From: Spirogloea muscicola
Lineage: Eukaryota; Streptophyta; Zygnematophyceae; Spirogloeales; Spirogloeaceae
NCBI GenBank assembly: GCA_009602725.1
Contig: WELB01000028.1
Coordinates: 611,467-675,466 of the forward strand
Length of the DNA: 64,000 bases
Direction: 5' to 3'
Shown here: positions 8,241 to 19,000 of the stretch, piece by piece
Position numbering within the stretch: position 1 is the stretch's first letter
How the letters are laid out: each line of letters starts with the position of its first letter
The notes under the pieces: model-generated
What the model was told of the DNA's origin: nothing
The model's database searches: none
The model's input: the letters and a program-made list of their open reading frames with translations, nothing else
Position numbers and translations under genes: made by a program

Positions 8241-11200
8241 TCAGATGTATGGTGGAGGTGGAGATGGAGGTGGAGGTGAAGGTGGAGGTGGAGATGGAGG
8301 TGGAGGTGGAGGTGGAGGTGGAGGTGGAGGTGAAGGTGGAGGTGGGAATGGAGGTGGAGGTGGAGGTGAAGGTGGAGGTGGAGGTGGAGGTGGACGTGGA
8401 GGTGGCCGTGGAGGTGGAGGTGCACGCGGAGGTGGAGGTGAACGTGGTGGTGGAGGTGGACGTGGTGGTGGAGGTGGACGTGGAGGTGACGGAGGTGAAC
8501 GTGGAGGTGGAGGTGGATTTGGAGGTGGAGGTGGACGTGGTGGTGGAGGTGGACGTGGTGGTTGTGGAGGCGGACGAGGATGTGGAGGTGGACGTGGAGG
8601 TGGAGGTGGACGTGGAGGTGGAGGCGGCCGCTGCGGTGGAGGACTGGGGGAGCTGGGAGGGGGGCTTGACGGCGATGGTGGGGAAGGAGGCGGGGAGCTG
8701 GGAGGGGGCGGTGGCGGCCTCGGCGGTGGCGGCAAGGGACTTGGGCTTGTGGGAGGCGGTGGCGTCTGCGCAGGGCAGCCAGGGATGGCACAGCGGTCGT
8801 GGCCGGTGACCTTGTACACGCCGCTTGGGGTCAGCATGTATGGATCGCCGTTGTAGTCCTCACCCCAGCTGTGGATCTCTGGCACCGCGAGCGGACCGCC
8901 AGGCGTATAGTTGAATGGGATAGCAAGCGTGGTGTCAAGGGCAGCGTAGAAGTTGACAAACTGCTTGGCCATGGTGGTCCACCGCGGCTGCCCAGGCGCG
9001 CTCGTGTCGGTCGCAATCCATGCAGCGCCATATTGGTCATTGTAGAAGTACTTGCCATTGTAGCAAGGGACACGCGGCGAGCGATATATGGGGCCACCGA
9101 TGATTGCAACGGAGGTCACTTTGACATGCGGGTCCTGGTGCAAGTAAGTCAACTTCGGCCACTGCGGCCAGAAAGGAATGAGAAAGCTTGTGTCAGCAAT
9201 ACTGATTCTGCAGAAGTCATGAAAGCGCTTCAGGTCCCTCCAGCTTTGGCAAGACAACTGCATTGATAGGGGAGACGCAAGTCATCGGCAGCAATGGCTT
9301 GGTCTCAAGGGCTCCCACCTTTAGCATTCCAAAGATGTTGGAGGGGTCGGAGAAGCCGCCTGGCGGGGCATGCTTGTCATACTTTTCGACTATTGTGAAA
9401 TTCAACGTTCCTGTGCAACCAAAGTGGCAGCTGCATATTCAGATGGGCACCTTGCCATACATCTGGTCCATAAGAGCTGGCACCAGCAGGTAGCCCATCA
9501 ATGCGCAGCAGCAAATGCTGGTGATGCCTTGGTGGAGCTCCTGCCAGGGGCGAAACTTCACACTCACCTTCAAATATACGCCAACCGTAATTTCCTCCAG
9601 CCTCCATTACATCAATCTCCTCCATGGTGTCCTGCCGTGCAGGAAGTCCAAGCTGGTGAAGGCTCCCAATGCTTGCAGTAGAGGCAACAATCCGTATGAA
9701 AGGAAAGCAAGCAGCTACAGCGACGACAGCAACCAAAAGCGGGATCTGGCTATCACAGCTATACAGTCAGGGCGTGGCTGGCCGCCAGACCTGGCCAACA
9801 TCAGCACAGAGGAAGTCATCATTGTTGTGGTCAAAAGTGCAGCTCCAGGGGTTGCGCAAGCCAAGCGCATAGATTTCGGGGCGAATCCCTGAGACGCCAA
9901 CGAATGGGTTATCTGATGGTATGCCGTATGGACTGCTTGCTGTGTAGTTATCCACGTCAAGCCGCAGAATTTTCCCAAGGAAGGTCGTGCCCCTCTGTGC
10001 GAAGTTGAAGATGTCGCCAGCTCCACCTCCATCACCGGACATGTAGTACATGTAAGGCTGCAGCACAGTGCGCCGGAAGAGCAGGTGGCCGCCATTGTGG
10101 TTGCTGTAGGGCCTGTACACAAAGGCCGTGGGACTCGCCAGCCGAAGTCAATATCCAATGGGCGGGCAGCTGCTGCGAACATGATGCCTCGCCCGCCAAG
10201 GAGCTACCGTAGCGTTCCCTACCTTGCAAATGTGAGGAGCCTCCGGACTTCGGCATTGATGGCGACTGTCGCTGTACGTGGGCTGTGGCCGGCACTGTAC
10301 TCAGCAACAATCGTGTTGGCCTCACACAAGGGCTGCTGCGAGTCACTGACATTGGGCTGCGGGATAGAACACTGATTGACCACATTGCACTCGCACGGCC
10401 CCTGGCAGTCCAGGTGCTTGGTGCCATTGCAGATGTACGACACAAAGAAGCGGCCATTGACAAGGTAGTTCGGGTGCAGTGCAAATCCCAGCAGGCCACG
10501 CTCGCCGTTGGCTAAAGTCCTCAAGTGAATATCAAGAAACTGCACATGTGAAGAGCGTGAAAAGGTCAGACCTTCGCCAACACGTGGCGGCCTCGTCACT
10601 GGAGGCGGCAAGCGCTGGCGCTCGAGCAGCACCGAAAAGCAGCACGCTTGGCATAGGAGTTTGGCTTACAGTCGTCCTGTTGGCAAAGTTCTTGCCGCTG
10701 CCTTCTGGCGGGACCTGCGCAAGGAAAACATATCCGCTGCGCGTGTGCAGGAAGACGCGGTTGGAACCGTCGGGGTGCGGTAACATGCCCAGGTAGTACT
10801 GGTCATCGACACGGTCGAGACAGATGTCGGGCAGAGGCGGCGCTGAGCCGGTCGGCGGAGGCGGCACGTACGGCGGCGGTGGCGGTGCTGGGGGCAGCGG
10901 GCCGTTGGGATCGTAAGGTGAGTCGGAGAAGCAGCGGTCCTGGTATGGCGACGCACAGAAGTCGAGCCGGAATGCATCTACTGTCGGGTATTGGTCTAGC
11001 AGGCAGAATGCTGCCGCGCTCGGCGGCACGTTGAGCTCGTCCTGCTGCGCCTGCAGGTACTGGAGGTAGAATGGCGAGTACGTGATGTTGAGGCCAGCAC
11101 ACGCAGCGTACGCGCCGTCACAGCAGCTTCCCAGGCAGAGCAGCGGCAGAGCGCGCGCCGCGCCGACCTCCGAGTCGAACAGGTGCGACGCCCACGGGTC

Positions 11201-11837
11201 GCATTGCTGCATGGACGCATGGCAGGTGGTCAGCGAGCGTAGCGACGGAGCACACTGCCAATCGATCGGCGACCAGGGTGGCCGCTGATCGATAAATCAG
11301 CAACTGGGTATGTGAGGGAGCTGACTGCGCAGGTGGCGAGCTGCAGGAAAGTCCGGCAGGCCGCAATCTGGTCGTCGGAGCCACCCGAGAAGGCCATCTC
11401 GGCGACCTGCTGCTGCAATTGGACGTCCGCGTGGTAGTCGCAGCACCCCAGGTTGGCATACGCGCCGCCGTAGAGCTGCATGCAGAAGGGGCCCACGGGG
11501 GACTGCGGCACAGGCCCAGCTGCGAGCGCCCCCACCACCAGAGCTCCCATCAGGGCGGCCATGCCAGGCACAACTGTGACGGACGGCCATGCCAGGCACA
11601 ACTGTGACGGAGACAGTGTCTCTTCCCGAGACCGAGGCGCTACCCACGAGAGCTGACCACGCGGAGGAGTTGGCTACGGCCGCAAGACCAGCGGTGGTGC
11701 TCACAGAAGTCCTCGCAGATGGGGTGCGCCAGCACAGCTCTGACGAGCACCAGCGCGGCGGTCACGGTGCGCGCCAGCCATCTGCTGCGGCGAGCGGCCG
11801 CCGGGGCGCGGCTGGCGCCGCGCCGCCGAGGAGCCAT
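8241..11837 (-). CDS. HIPL: HIPL (Hedgehog-interacting-protein-like), 8 exons, proline-rich tail
   Basis: HIPL proteins are secreted or GPI-type apoplastic proteins with a glucose/sorbosone dehydrogenase beta-propeller; function in plants is poorly known. Exons: 11837-11705, 11519-11326, 11254-10670, 10539-10223, 10112-9791, 9631-9568, 9410-9319, 9161-8241, all GT-AG and in phase, 875 aa. Exon 1 gives a signal peptide ending VLVRAVLAHPICEDF; exons 2-3 give the Cys-rich N-terminal domain (GPFCMQLYGG, LGCCDYHAD). The propeller begins CLDRVDDQYYLGMLPHPDGS and includes GERGLLGFALHPNY, NGGHLLF, GKILRLDVDNY, ALGLRNPWSCTFD, FLCADVGQ, AGGNYGWRIFEG and GEDYNGDPYMLTPSGVYKV. After CAIPGCPAQ come about 165 residues of PPPPRP/SPPPP repeats, an extensin-like tail that is unusual for HIPL. 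An in-frame Met at 11562 lies in intron 1 and is not the start. Confidence 0.88.
8243..8640 (+). repeat. (GGTGGA)n-type low-complexity tract encoding the HIPL proline tail
   Basis: An imperfect GGTGGA/GGAGGT hexamer tract. Read on the minus strand it is the Pro-rich tail of HIPL; the Gly-rich plus frame and the His-rich and Val/Glu-rich alternative frames are shadows of it. Confidence 0.9.
11557..11611. repeat. Two 27-bp direct copies (period 28) in HIPL intron 1
   Basis: GGCCATGCCAGGCACAACTG plus TGACGGA occurs at 11557-11583 and again at 11585-11611, inside intron 1 (11704-11520). Confidence 0.85.
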
Positions 11838-12440
11838 GGCGCCCTCGCGGGGCGTCGAGGGCCAGGCTGCGCGGTCAGCGGCACTCCGGCGTGCTGGCCA
11901 TGGCCGGCTCGAGCGGCAGCCGCGGCTCTGGGCCTGCCCTCCGGGCCTCCCAGGGGCTCGGGCCAGCTGCGGCTGTGGCCGGGGGGGCTCGAGCCCGCGC
12001 CCTCAGCTCGCGCGGGCGGCGGCCTGAGGGAGGGCCCCTTCTCGACCAAATCTTCCTGCCGCTTCCCCCCGCCCCGGTTGGCCCGCCAGCCCACATGGCC
12101 CACCGCCGGTGCCGCCGGCTCCGCACATCTGGCGCGCCGCCCCGGCTACCGCGAAGCAGGGCCCGCCTCTCGCGCGCCGCCGTGCCGCACGTGCTCAAAA
12201 GACCGCACGTGCGCGGCGTGCGCTTCGTTCCAAAAAGGCGGCCTGTCGCGATGTGCGCGCGGCCGCTCGATTCGCGGCAGAACGCCGCATCTCGCGGCAG
12301 GTCGCGCATCTTGCGGCGCTTTTGTCGCCGCATGACAAGGCGGGGGCGCACATGCATGCCCCCTCGTGCGGCACATGTTCGCAAAAGCCGCACCATCTCG
12401 CGCAGCCGCCGACTCTAGTACGACGGCGGCCCGTGACCGC
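11838..12440. other. GC-rich region upstream of HIPL, no gene assigned
   Basis: Several overlapping frames are open on both strands because of base composition; none shows a family motif. Two similar CGCAC-rich blocks occur at about 12182-12212 and 12366-12396. It is a likely promoter or 5' UTR region of HIPL. Confidence 0.4.
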
Positions 12441-12950
12441 CCCCGCCCGCTGGCCCCCCACGACTACCATCGTTTCGGCCTGGCCTGCCCTCCCTAGTTC
12501 TGGGCAGGGTTTTCACTGCCCTCGCCGCCTTTGGATGAGCTCACTTCTGACGCCCTGTCAAGTCTTTTCGGGCTGGCTTTTCGCAGCCCTCGGTCCCTTA
12601 GGATGAGCTTGCTTTTCGGACGCCTCCTTTCGCCATGTCGGAGAGAAGGAAGGGCGATGTGCTGTGAAAGGCACCTGCCCAGAAAAGAGGAAAAGGGATG
12701 GAGCGAGAGAGGAGCTTCTCTCAACGCCATCGTGGGGTCTGCAGGCAGGTTCCATGCTGCAGGCTCGCTGGTCCTGATGTTTCGAATGGCCTCTCTGCCT
12801 CGCTGCTGCAGTCCCATGGATACCTGGGACTGCTTTGCCTTGCATGTGCTTGCTGGCCGTTGCCTTGGCTGCTGCCTTCAGTGGCGCCTGTCCATCCAAA
12901 TCATGTCTTGGAGTCACGTCCACTATTAGGAGGATTTGCTGAGTGGTCAT
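12440..12950 (+). mobile_element. Degenerate LINE 3' ends
   Basis: At 12560-12610 a tail hairpin (CGGGCTGGCTTTTCGCAGCC) is present. At about 12740-12900 the plus strand reads FHAAGSLVLMFRM and ALHVLAGRCLGCCL, a decayed form of FNAAGSLAQVFRMRLA and ALHLRAGRALAAA. Confidence 0.55.
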
Positions 12951-13029
12951 CCGTACCAAGCCACATATTCTGCTAACCTGCGCTTCTTATGTCGGCATTT
13001 CCCATTAGCTTTGCCCACCATTATAAGAA

Positions 13030-13425
13030 GAAATTGCTCGCCCATAGAAGAGGGGCCAGCAAAGCCAGCCCATTAAGCCTTGGCCCTCCATTGGCCATCC
13101 ACAGCCACCGCCCTTTTTGGGTACTCCCTATCCGGAGCAGGCTATAGACCGTTTGGCCCGGAGCCAGCCACGCACGCTAGCATCCTCCACCGGGTGGCCC
13201 CGCCCTGGTATCGACCGCGTAGGGCGACGTAGTCCGCTTTTCCGAGCTCGGCGCCGACGCGCACTCTGCCAATTGAACGTGAAGGCCGTGCTGCTCGGCG
13301 CTCCTGGCCAACTGTGGCCGTGTGTTGGCCCTCCCGCCGCTAGGAACGAAGAAGAAGTGGCTCTCCCAATGGGGGCAAGGGCTGTGAGAAGCCAGCCCGA
13401 AAAGAATTGACAAGGTTCGAAGGGG
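13030..13425 (-). mobile_element. LINE tail copies
   Basis: Reverse-complement tails with paired GGGCTGGC-type hairpins lie at 13035-13075 and 13335-13420 (GAAGAAGTGGCTCTCCCAAT then a GCAAGGGCTGTGAGAAGCC hairpin side). The stretch between them, including the open frame from 13117, shows no recognisable protein. Confidence 0.55.
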
Positions 13426-13429
13426 CCAA

Positions 13430-14535
13430 ACTACGAGCTAAGCAGCGACTGCGGGGCCTTGAGAGGCGCAGCAGAGCGAGCAGCCCGGCTTCAACCCCGC
13501 CGGGTCGCTTGCCCAAGTGTGCACAGGAAAGTGGTGGCTGGCCTCTCCTCAGGCCCCTCAGGGCCCAGGTATGTCGCATGCGTTTTTCAGTCTCCCTCCA
13601 GCGGTCCTTGGCCCACGCCTTGCGACTGCGTGCTGGCCGTGCTCTCGCTGCAGCCTCTGGCTTTCGTCAGGGGGATAATTTTCCGGCAGCTAGTCTGTCA
13701 GATTTGAGGCTCCTCACTCGTAGCTACTGAGTGGTCCATCCTCCACCCGATCTGACATCGCATTTTCAGGCCCCTCCGTCATTGTCGCCCATTCAAAGCT
13801 TTGTCAATTCTTTCCGGGCTGGCTTTTCACAGCCCTTGCCCCCCTTGAGAGAGCCACTTCTTCTCCTCAGCCACCGCCCTCTCCTGGAAGCGTCTTTCTC
13901 TCTTTTGGCCCTTTCGGGACCTTGTCAAATCCTTTTCAGGCTGGCTGTTGACAGCCCGTGCCCAATTTGTCTCGTGATTTGTAGTGTAGTCCTATTTCGG
14001 CACCTTCTTCTTTGGATTTGGACATTGTCCATTCTTTTTTGGGCTGGCTTTGCTAGCCCCCCTTCTCTCAGGGCGAGCACTTTCGTTCTTCTTTGGGAGA
14101 GCCACTTTCTTTCTTTCTTGCACCGAGAGGACGCTTCCACGTGTGCAGGATGCGCCTGGCCATCTTCCTGCTGGCGGCGCTCCGGCTCCCCAAGTTAGTC
14201 AGTCGGATTTGTATGTGCTCACTCGTGGGTACTAATGTCACCCTGTAATCCTTAGATACCTTAGCATGGGGCATCCGTTTCATGTAGCTTTCTTAATTTT
14301 GCACTACATTCTGCTTGGACAATGTATTGGCTTCAATTGGCCTCCCTTATGTTTCAAGCGCTCCGCACGCCTTCTCTCCCCCTGGCAGCGGTCTCTCTTT
14401 TCGCGAGTTCTCTTGGCCCCTCCGACCTTCGTTTATGCTTTTTTTGGGGCTGGCCTCTCCCAGCCGCCAGCCCTCCTCGTGGAAGGGTCTCTTTCTTCTT
14501 TCTTCTATGGGCTTCTTGGAAATTTAATCTCCCAG
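13430..14535 (+). mobile_element. Run of LINE 3' ends
   Basis: 13440-13860 is a good copy: SLQRSLAHALRLRAGRALAA, FRQGDNFPAASLSDLRLLTR, a stop near 13730, then the tail with CGGGCTGGCTTTTCACAGCC and GAGAGCCACTTCTTCT. Further tails follow at 13870-13975, 14030-14110 and 14430-14500. A second protein end, QSDLYVLTRGY with a stop at 14233, lies at about 14150-14235. Confidence 0.68.
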
Positions 14536-14964
14536 AAGAAAGTGCTCGCCAATAGAGAAGAGGGGCTGGCAAAGCCAGCCCAAAAAAGAATGACAATGTC
14601 CAAAGCCAAAGAAAGAGGAGCCGGAAAATGGACTACTCTGCAAAACACATAGACGATGCAGAGGGAAGCTCAGTACCCACGAGTGAGCAACATCAGGTCT
14701 GAGAAGCTCGCTGCAGGGAAAGAGGCACTCCGCCGAGACCCAGAGGCGGCGGCCATAGCACGGCCTGCTCGCGTGTGGACGGCGTGGGCAAGGGAGCGTA
14801 CCGCCAGGCGCATGCGGAAGACGGGCGAGCGACCCGGCGGGCGTTGAAGCCGGGCATCGCCCCTGGCAGACCCGGCCGCCGGTCAATGGCCTGGCGGGCA
14901 AGCTGCTGAAGGAGATCCAGCCAGCGGCTGCCGGAAGCCCCATGTACATCCATCGCCAGGGCCG
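14535..14964 (-). mobile_element. LINE 3' end
   Basis: The minus strand reads MDVHGASGSRWLDLLQQLAR, then RPGLPGAMPGFNA, and after shifts a CSLVGTE-like end and tail hairpin at 14560-14585. It is nearly the same as the copy at 42.8-43.3 kb, and stops at the poly-C tract. Confidence 0.65.
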
Positions 14965-14991
14965 CCCCCCCCCCCCCCCCCCCCCCCCCCC
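14965..14991. repeat. Poly-C homopolymer (27 C)
   Basis: An uninterrupted run of 27 C sits exactly at the joint between a minus LINE copy and a plus LINE copy. It may be real, or a sequencing or assembly artefact at a collapsed inverted repeat. Confidence 0.9.
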
Positions 14992-14999
14992 AAGCCCCC

Positions 15000-15240
15000 C
15001 CGGCAGCTAGTCTGTCGAATATGAGGCTCCTCACTCGTAGCTACTGGGTGGTCCACTCCACTCGTTCTGACAAAGCATTCTCAGGCCCCTCCGTTATTGT
15101 GGCCCCTTCGACCCTTCGTCAATCTTTTTCGGGCTGGCTTTTCACACCCCTTGCCCCCATTGGGAGAGCCACTTCTTCTTTTCTTGGCTGCCTCTCACAG
15201 CCACCACCCTCTCCTGGAAGCGTCTTCTTCTCTGCAGTCT
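15000..15240 (+). mobile_element. LINE 3' end with two tails
   Basis: The last codons (ASLSNMRLLTRSY-like) at 15002-15045 are followed by a tail with CGGGCTGGCTTTTCACACCC and GAGAGCCACTTCTTCTT, then a second tail of another subfamily ending CCTGGAAGCGTCTTCTTC. Confidence 0.65.
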
Positions 15241-15299
15241 GCAGACGTACTTAGCCTTTGCCGTCCACTTGCGTGCAGGCCGCTCCTGTTGAACTGGGC

Positions 15300-15535
15300 T
15301 ATTCGTTAGTACCCAGTTAGGGCTAACAGAAAGTCCAGGACCCGGAGCATTACCGTCGTCATTCAGTTGGGGCTCGAGCGATGGAGAAGCGGCACTCTTG
15401 GAGGGAGTGCCACGCTCCTTCCTCGCCTTCTTGCCCATGGCTGTGACGGCGGCACGGTCCGGCAGGAAGCAGGCCGGCAGCGACTCAAGGCAGGTGGCGT
15501 GGGCGCTGGCAAGCAAGGAGGAGCAGTGTGCAGAA
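15300..15535. repeat. Dispersed repeat unit, copy 1 (also at 30040-30310)
   Basis: About 230 bp shared in the same orientation with 30040-30310. On the minus strand both keep an open frame with AAVTAMGKKARKERGTPSKS; the second copy differs by in-frame internal duplications. Both copies are followed directly on the plus side by LINE 3' sequence. I do not recognise the peptide. Confidence 0.6.
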
Positions 15536-15539
15536 GGAG

Positions 15540-15800
15540 GACGGTGTTTTGGCTGGCATTTCCAGCCGCTATCCTCAATGGGCGAGCCCTTTCTTCTTTA
15601 TTTCAGTTACTTCTACTCCTTCCTCGTGGTCCCCCCCACCCAGCAAGCTGCCCGCCGCGGCTGCCCTGTGGTCATTTGGCATTTTCAGGCCCCTCCGTCA
15701 TTGTGGCCCCTTCGACCCTTCGTCAATTCTTTTCGGGCTGGCTTTCACAGCCCTTGCCCCCATTGGAGGAGCCACTTCTTCTTCTGGTCCTGCACGCTGC
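15540..15800 (+). mobile_element. LINE tails of two subfamilies
   Basis: 15545-15600 has TTGGCTGGCATTTCCAGCC and GGGCGAGCCCTTTCTTC; 15680-15785 has CGGGCTGGCTTTCACAGCCC and AGCCACTTCTTCTTC. No protein end precedes them. Confidence 0.6.
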
Positions 15801-15839
15801 CCTCTGCCTCTCTTGAGTTCTAGCCACTTTCCCGTGACT

Positions 15840-16000
15840 TTGTGAAGAGAGAAGGCGCGCAGTGCGCATGAAATTGAAAGGGAGGCCAATTCTAGCCTTA
15901 CAAATGTCCTGTTAACTGGGTAATGAGCTGGCTAAGGGGACACTAATACCCTCGAGTGAGCACATGCATATTTGACAAGCTTGTGAAGGACTTCTCCTCC
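15840..16000 (-). mobile_element. LINE tail, subfamily with GGCCTCCC end
   Basis: The reverse complement matches the tail seen at 4290-4440 and 42400-42545, including the last codons (QICMCSLEGISVPL in a shifted frame). Confidence 0.6.
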
Positions 16001-16059
16001 TCTTCTCCACACACCCCGAGCGCCACTGCCGCTGCCTGGAAGTGGCTCTCGCGGCCCGC

Positions 16060-19000
16060 CTGATGAATGCGGCTGCTGATATCAAAAGAGCGGCTGTGAA
16101 AGCCAGCCAGATGCATACAGGTGTTCTTGACGGAGCCACAGGCTAGGCAGACAGGGCGCTCTTAGTACCCCCGGGTCAGCAGTAGGAAGTCAGATGAGCT
16201 GAAGGGAGGAAGAGTAACCCCGCTGCGCAAGCCAGAGGCTGCTGCAAGGGCGCGACCGACGCGGCGGTGCAAAGCAAGCGCTTGGGAGCGCTAGAGAGAC
16301 ATAGACAATCGCATTGCGGTAGCAGGACACAAGACCCAAAGGCACCGAGCCTCCAGGAAGTGCTGCACCCTGGTCCCGGCGCCGCTGGTCAGCTTGAGAT
16401 GCCAGCAGCGAAATTGACGAGGACCACCGACCCCCGGAACACCCGGTCCATGGCCAGGGGGTAAAAGGTATCACCCGCCGGGTGGTCCTTGTACTTGTGC
16501 AACTTCCTCTGTACGTTCACCTTCACGGCATAGCCGGTCTCAGAAGCTACGGGCCCTTCTTCTGTGCTCTCGCTGCGACCTCCGGCTTTCGTCAGGGGGA
16601 TAGTTTTCCGGCAGCTAGTCTGTCGGATGTGAGGCTCCTCGCTCGTAACTACTGAGTGGTCCATCCTCCCCCGTTCTGCCATAGCCTCTTTAGGCCCTGC
16701 AGTCGCTGCTTTGCTCGTAATTTGGCCCCTTCGAAACCTTGTCAATTCTTTTCGGGCTGGCTTCTCACAGCCCTTGCCCCCATTGGGAGAGCCACTTCTT
16801 CTTCTTCTTCCGGAAGCTGTCGGTGAGGACGACGTCCATGAGGAGCCGCTTGCCACCTCCGAGGGGGACGCCAAGCAGATCGACACGCTTCGTCCGAGGG
16901 ACCCCGTTGCGGAGTTGGACGGGCATCACCCCGGTGCTCTCCAACGCCACTTAATATCCCGCCTCCTTGACGATGCCATACATCGCATCCCGTAGGAGTT
17001 TGTGAGAGCCCGTGCGCTCACTACCTTTGGCACACCTGAGCATGGTCACCCATGAGCAATGCATCATGCTCAATAAGCCCACATTCACATAGGGTCACCC
17101 CTGCCAAGCACAGGGATGGTAAGCCAAGACGGCGGCGCATAGCAAAACAAAGCATTTTCCATCCGCAAGCCCGCATGCAAAGGCAAAGCGCGGAGCCACA
17201 GACGCTCCCAGAGGAAACAGATAGGAGCCGAGCCTGGCCTCGAGCATCTCCTTGGAGGAGACTCCGGAGATGCTCCAGTGGTTGCTCGTCTGCAGCACGG
17301 GAAAACCGCGATTGTCTCTTAACATCAGAGACGTCAGCCCAGGGAGCAAATCTAATAGGCTCATTTACCAGAGGCGGGTATGCGGCAAAGAGGTCCTGTT
17401 GGCATGCTTTGAGAGTCACTTGGAAAGGCAGACTCCCCTGAACTACGTTACTGATGTGAGGCGCCAATACACGTTGTTGCCCAAGGAGGAATCGTCCAGA
17501 TATGGACGAAGCCACCTGAGCCCAGCAGCCAAGGTACGTTGGTCTGCACAAGCGGACCAAGGGGCGACAACCAAGCCCACCGTGACGTATGGGCAGCGTA
17601 CATTGCACCAGTGCTACTGGGGACTGCTCTAGGAGTGGGTGAGCAATCATGTCAGGAAGGCATCGTTGGGGCTTGACATCTATGGATGCATAGACCTCAT
17701 CCATGGTAACCGAAGGTGGGATCGTTCTTAGGAGGTGACATGGCCGCTGTGCCACACTCCTAGTCAAAGTGGCCACTGCCAACTGAGAGTCCCCGAGGGT
17801 GGGGAGCTCTGGCAGGACCTACGTATATCCTTGGAGACGAGCAAGGACACACCCTCCGAGAAAGACGGGTCCCCTACAGGGACTCCCAAGATCCTCAAGC
17901 CACCCTCTGGAGTCTGACAAGATGTAGGCAACGAGAGAAGGAGGGAAAGAGGGATGCCGTTGGGGGACCAGGCAAAGCACTTGGCAGTACTTATCCCAAG
18001 CCCGATGAGCTGGAGCTGGTGCTGAAGCGTGCCGAAAGCTCGCAGCACCTCCTCTGGGGGGCCGAGGAGCGTAGTATCATCCGCATAAGTCGGGAGGAGA
18101 ACGCCAGGGTGAGTGCTCGCCGTGTTGCGCAAAGCACGGTGATGCGCCAGAGCGAAGAGAAAATCACCCATGGGATCACCTTGCCGTGTCCCCGTCTTTG
18201 ACTGTAGAACAGCCAAAGAACTCCCTGCCCCCCACAACAATGCAGATGGCGAGCCATACTTGCATCGGAAGTGAGGGAGGAGGGTGGGGAAGTACTGCCT
18301 TAGCTCCTCGGCAATAACCTGCCGATTTACGGAATTGAAAGCATTACGTACGTCCACGCCAAGGCCAGCCAATGGGGATGACATCCATTGCCGCTCGTAC
18401 CCCGTGCACCAGGGTCTCAGCGCGAGCACGCATCCCAGCTCCAAATTGGTGGGGATGGAAGTGCGCCTGGGCATCGTCCTGGATCTGCATGATTAGGGTG
18501 CGCCCCACGAGGCGCGCCAGAACCTCCCCCATCGAGGTAGGACGCACTCTGCCGTTGTCCTTCTGCAAAGCAATGAGATTACTTGTGCAAGCAAAGGACT
18601 GCGCCTACACGATGGTAGAGGTGTCCACGCGCAAAATGTCGCGCGACCCTACGCAACAGGTCGAAATCCTCCGAGTCGTCTTCCCCATACAACTTCCGCA
18701 AGTGCTCAAAGAGCATGCCAGCTGGACCCCCGGCAGCTGCCTTGCGGCTGCTCGCAGTTGCCCGACTGAAGACAGCCGGGTCCGGGTCCAAGTTCACTGG
18801 TTGAGCAGGCGTAAAGCTCTCCACCCATGTATCAAAATCACGCGGGGCCGGAGGATGGAGCAGCTCTAGTGCGGCCAGGGTTGCCGCATCATGCGGTGCT
18901 GGTGTGGAGGGCTCCAAGGCTTGAGCAGCCCTGGCAAGGTCGCCGGCTCGCCTAAATCGGATGGCACGTCGCTTGCCCGCCTCCTTGATATCAGATTCTG

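Noticed and set aside
8233-8856. Glycine-rich plus-strand frame of 207 codons and a His-rich minus frame
   Set aside because: Both are shadows of the GGTGGA hexamer tract that encodes the proline tail of HIPL on the minus strand, in phase with its propeller.
11326-11562. HIPL start at Met 11562 with its own signal-like peptide
   Set aside because: The frame upstream contains a better exon (Met 11837, AHPICEDF) that joins by GT-AG at 11704/11520 to give the expected CEDF...FCMQLYGG; Met 11562 then lies in the intron.
11589-12418. Long overlapping plus and minus frames upstream of HIPL
   Set aside because: High GC keeps all frames open; codon choice and residues look random and no splice-linked motif was found.
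14965-14991. Poly-C run as a biological element
   Set aside because: It lies at a joint of inverted LINE copies and may be technical; it is recorded as a repeat only.
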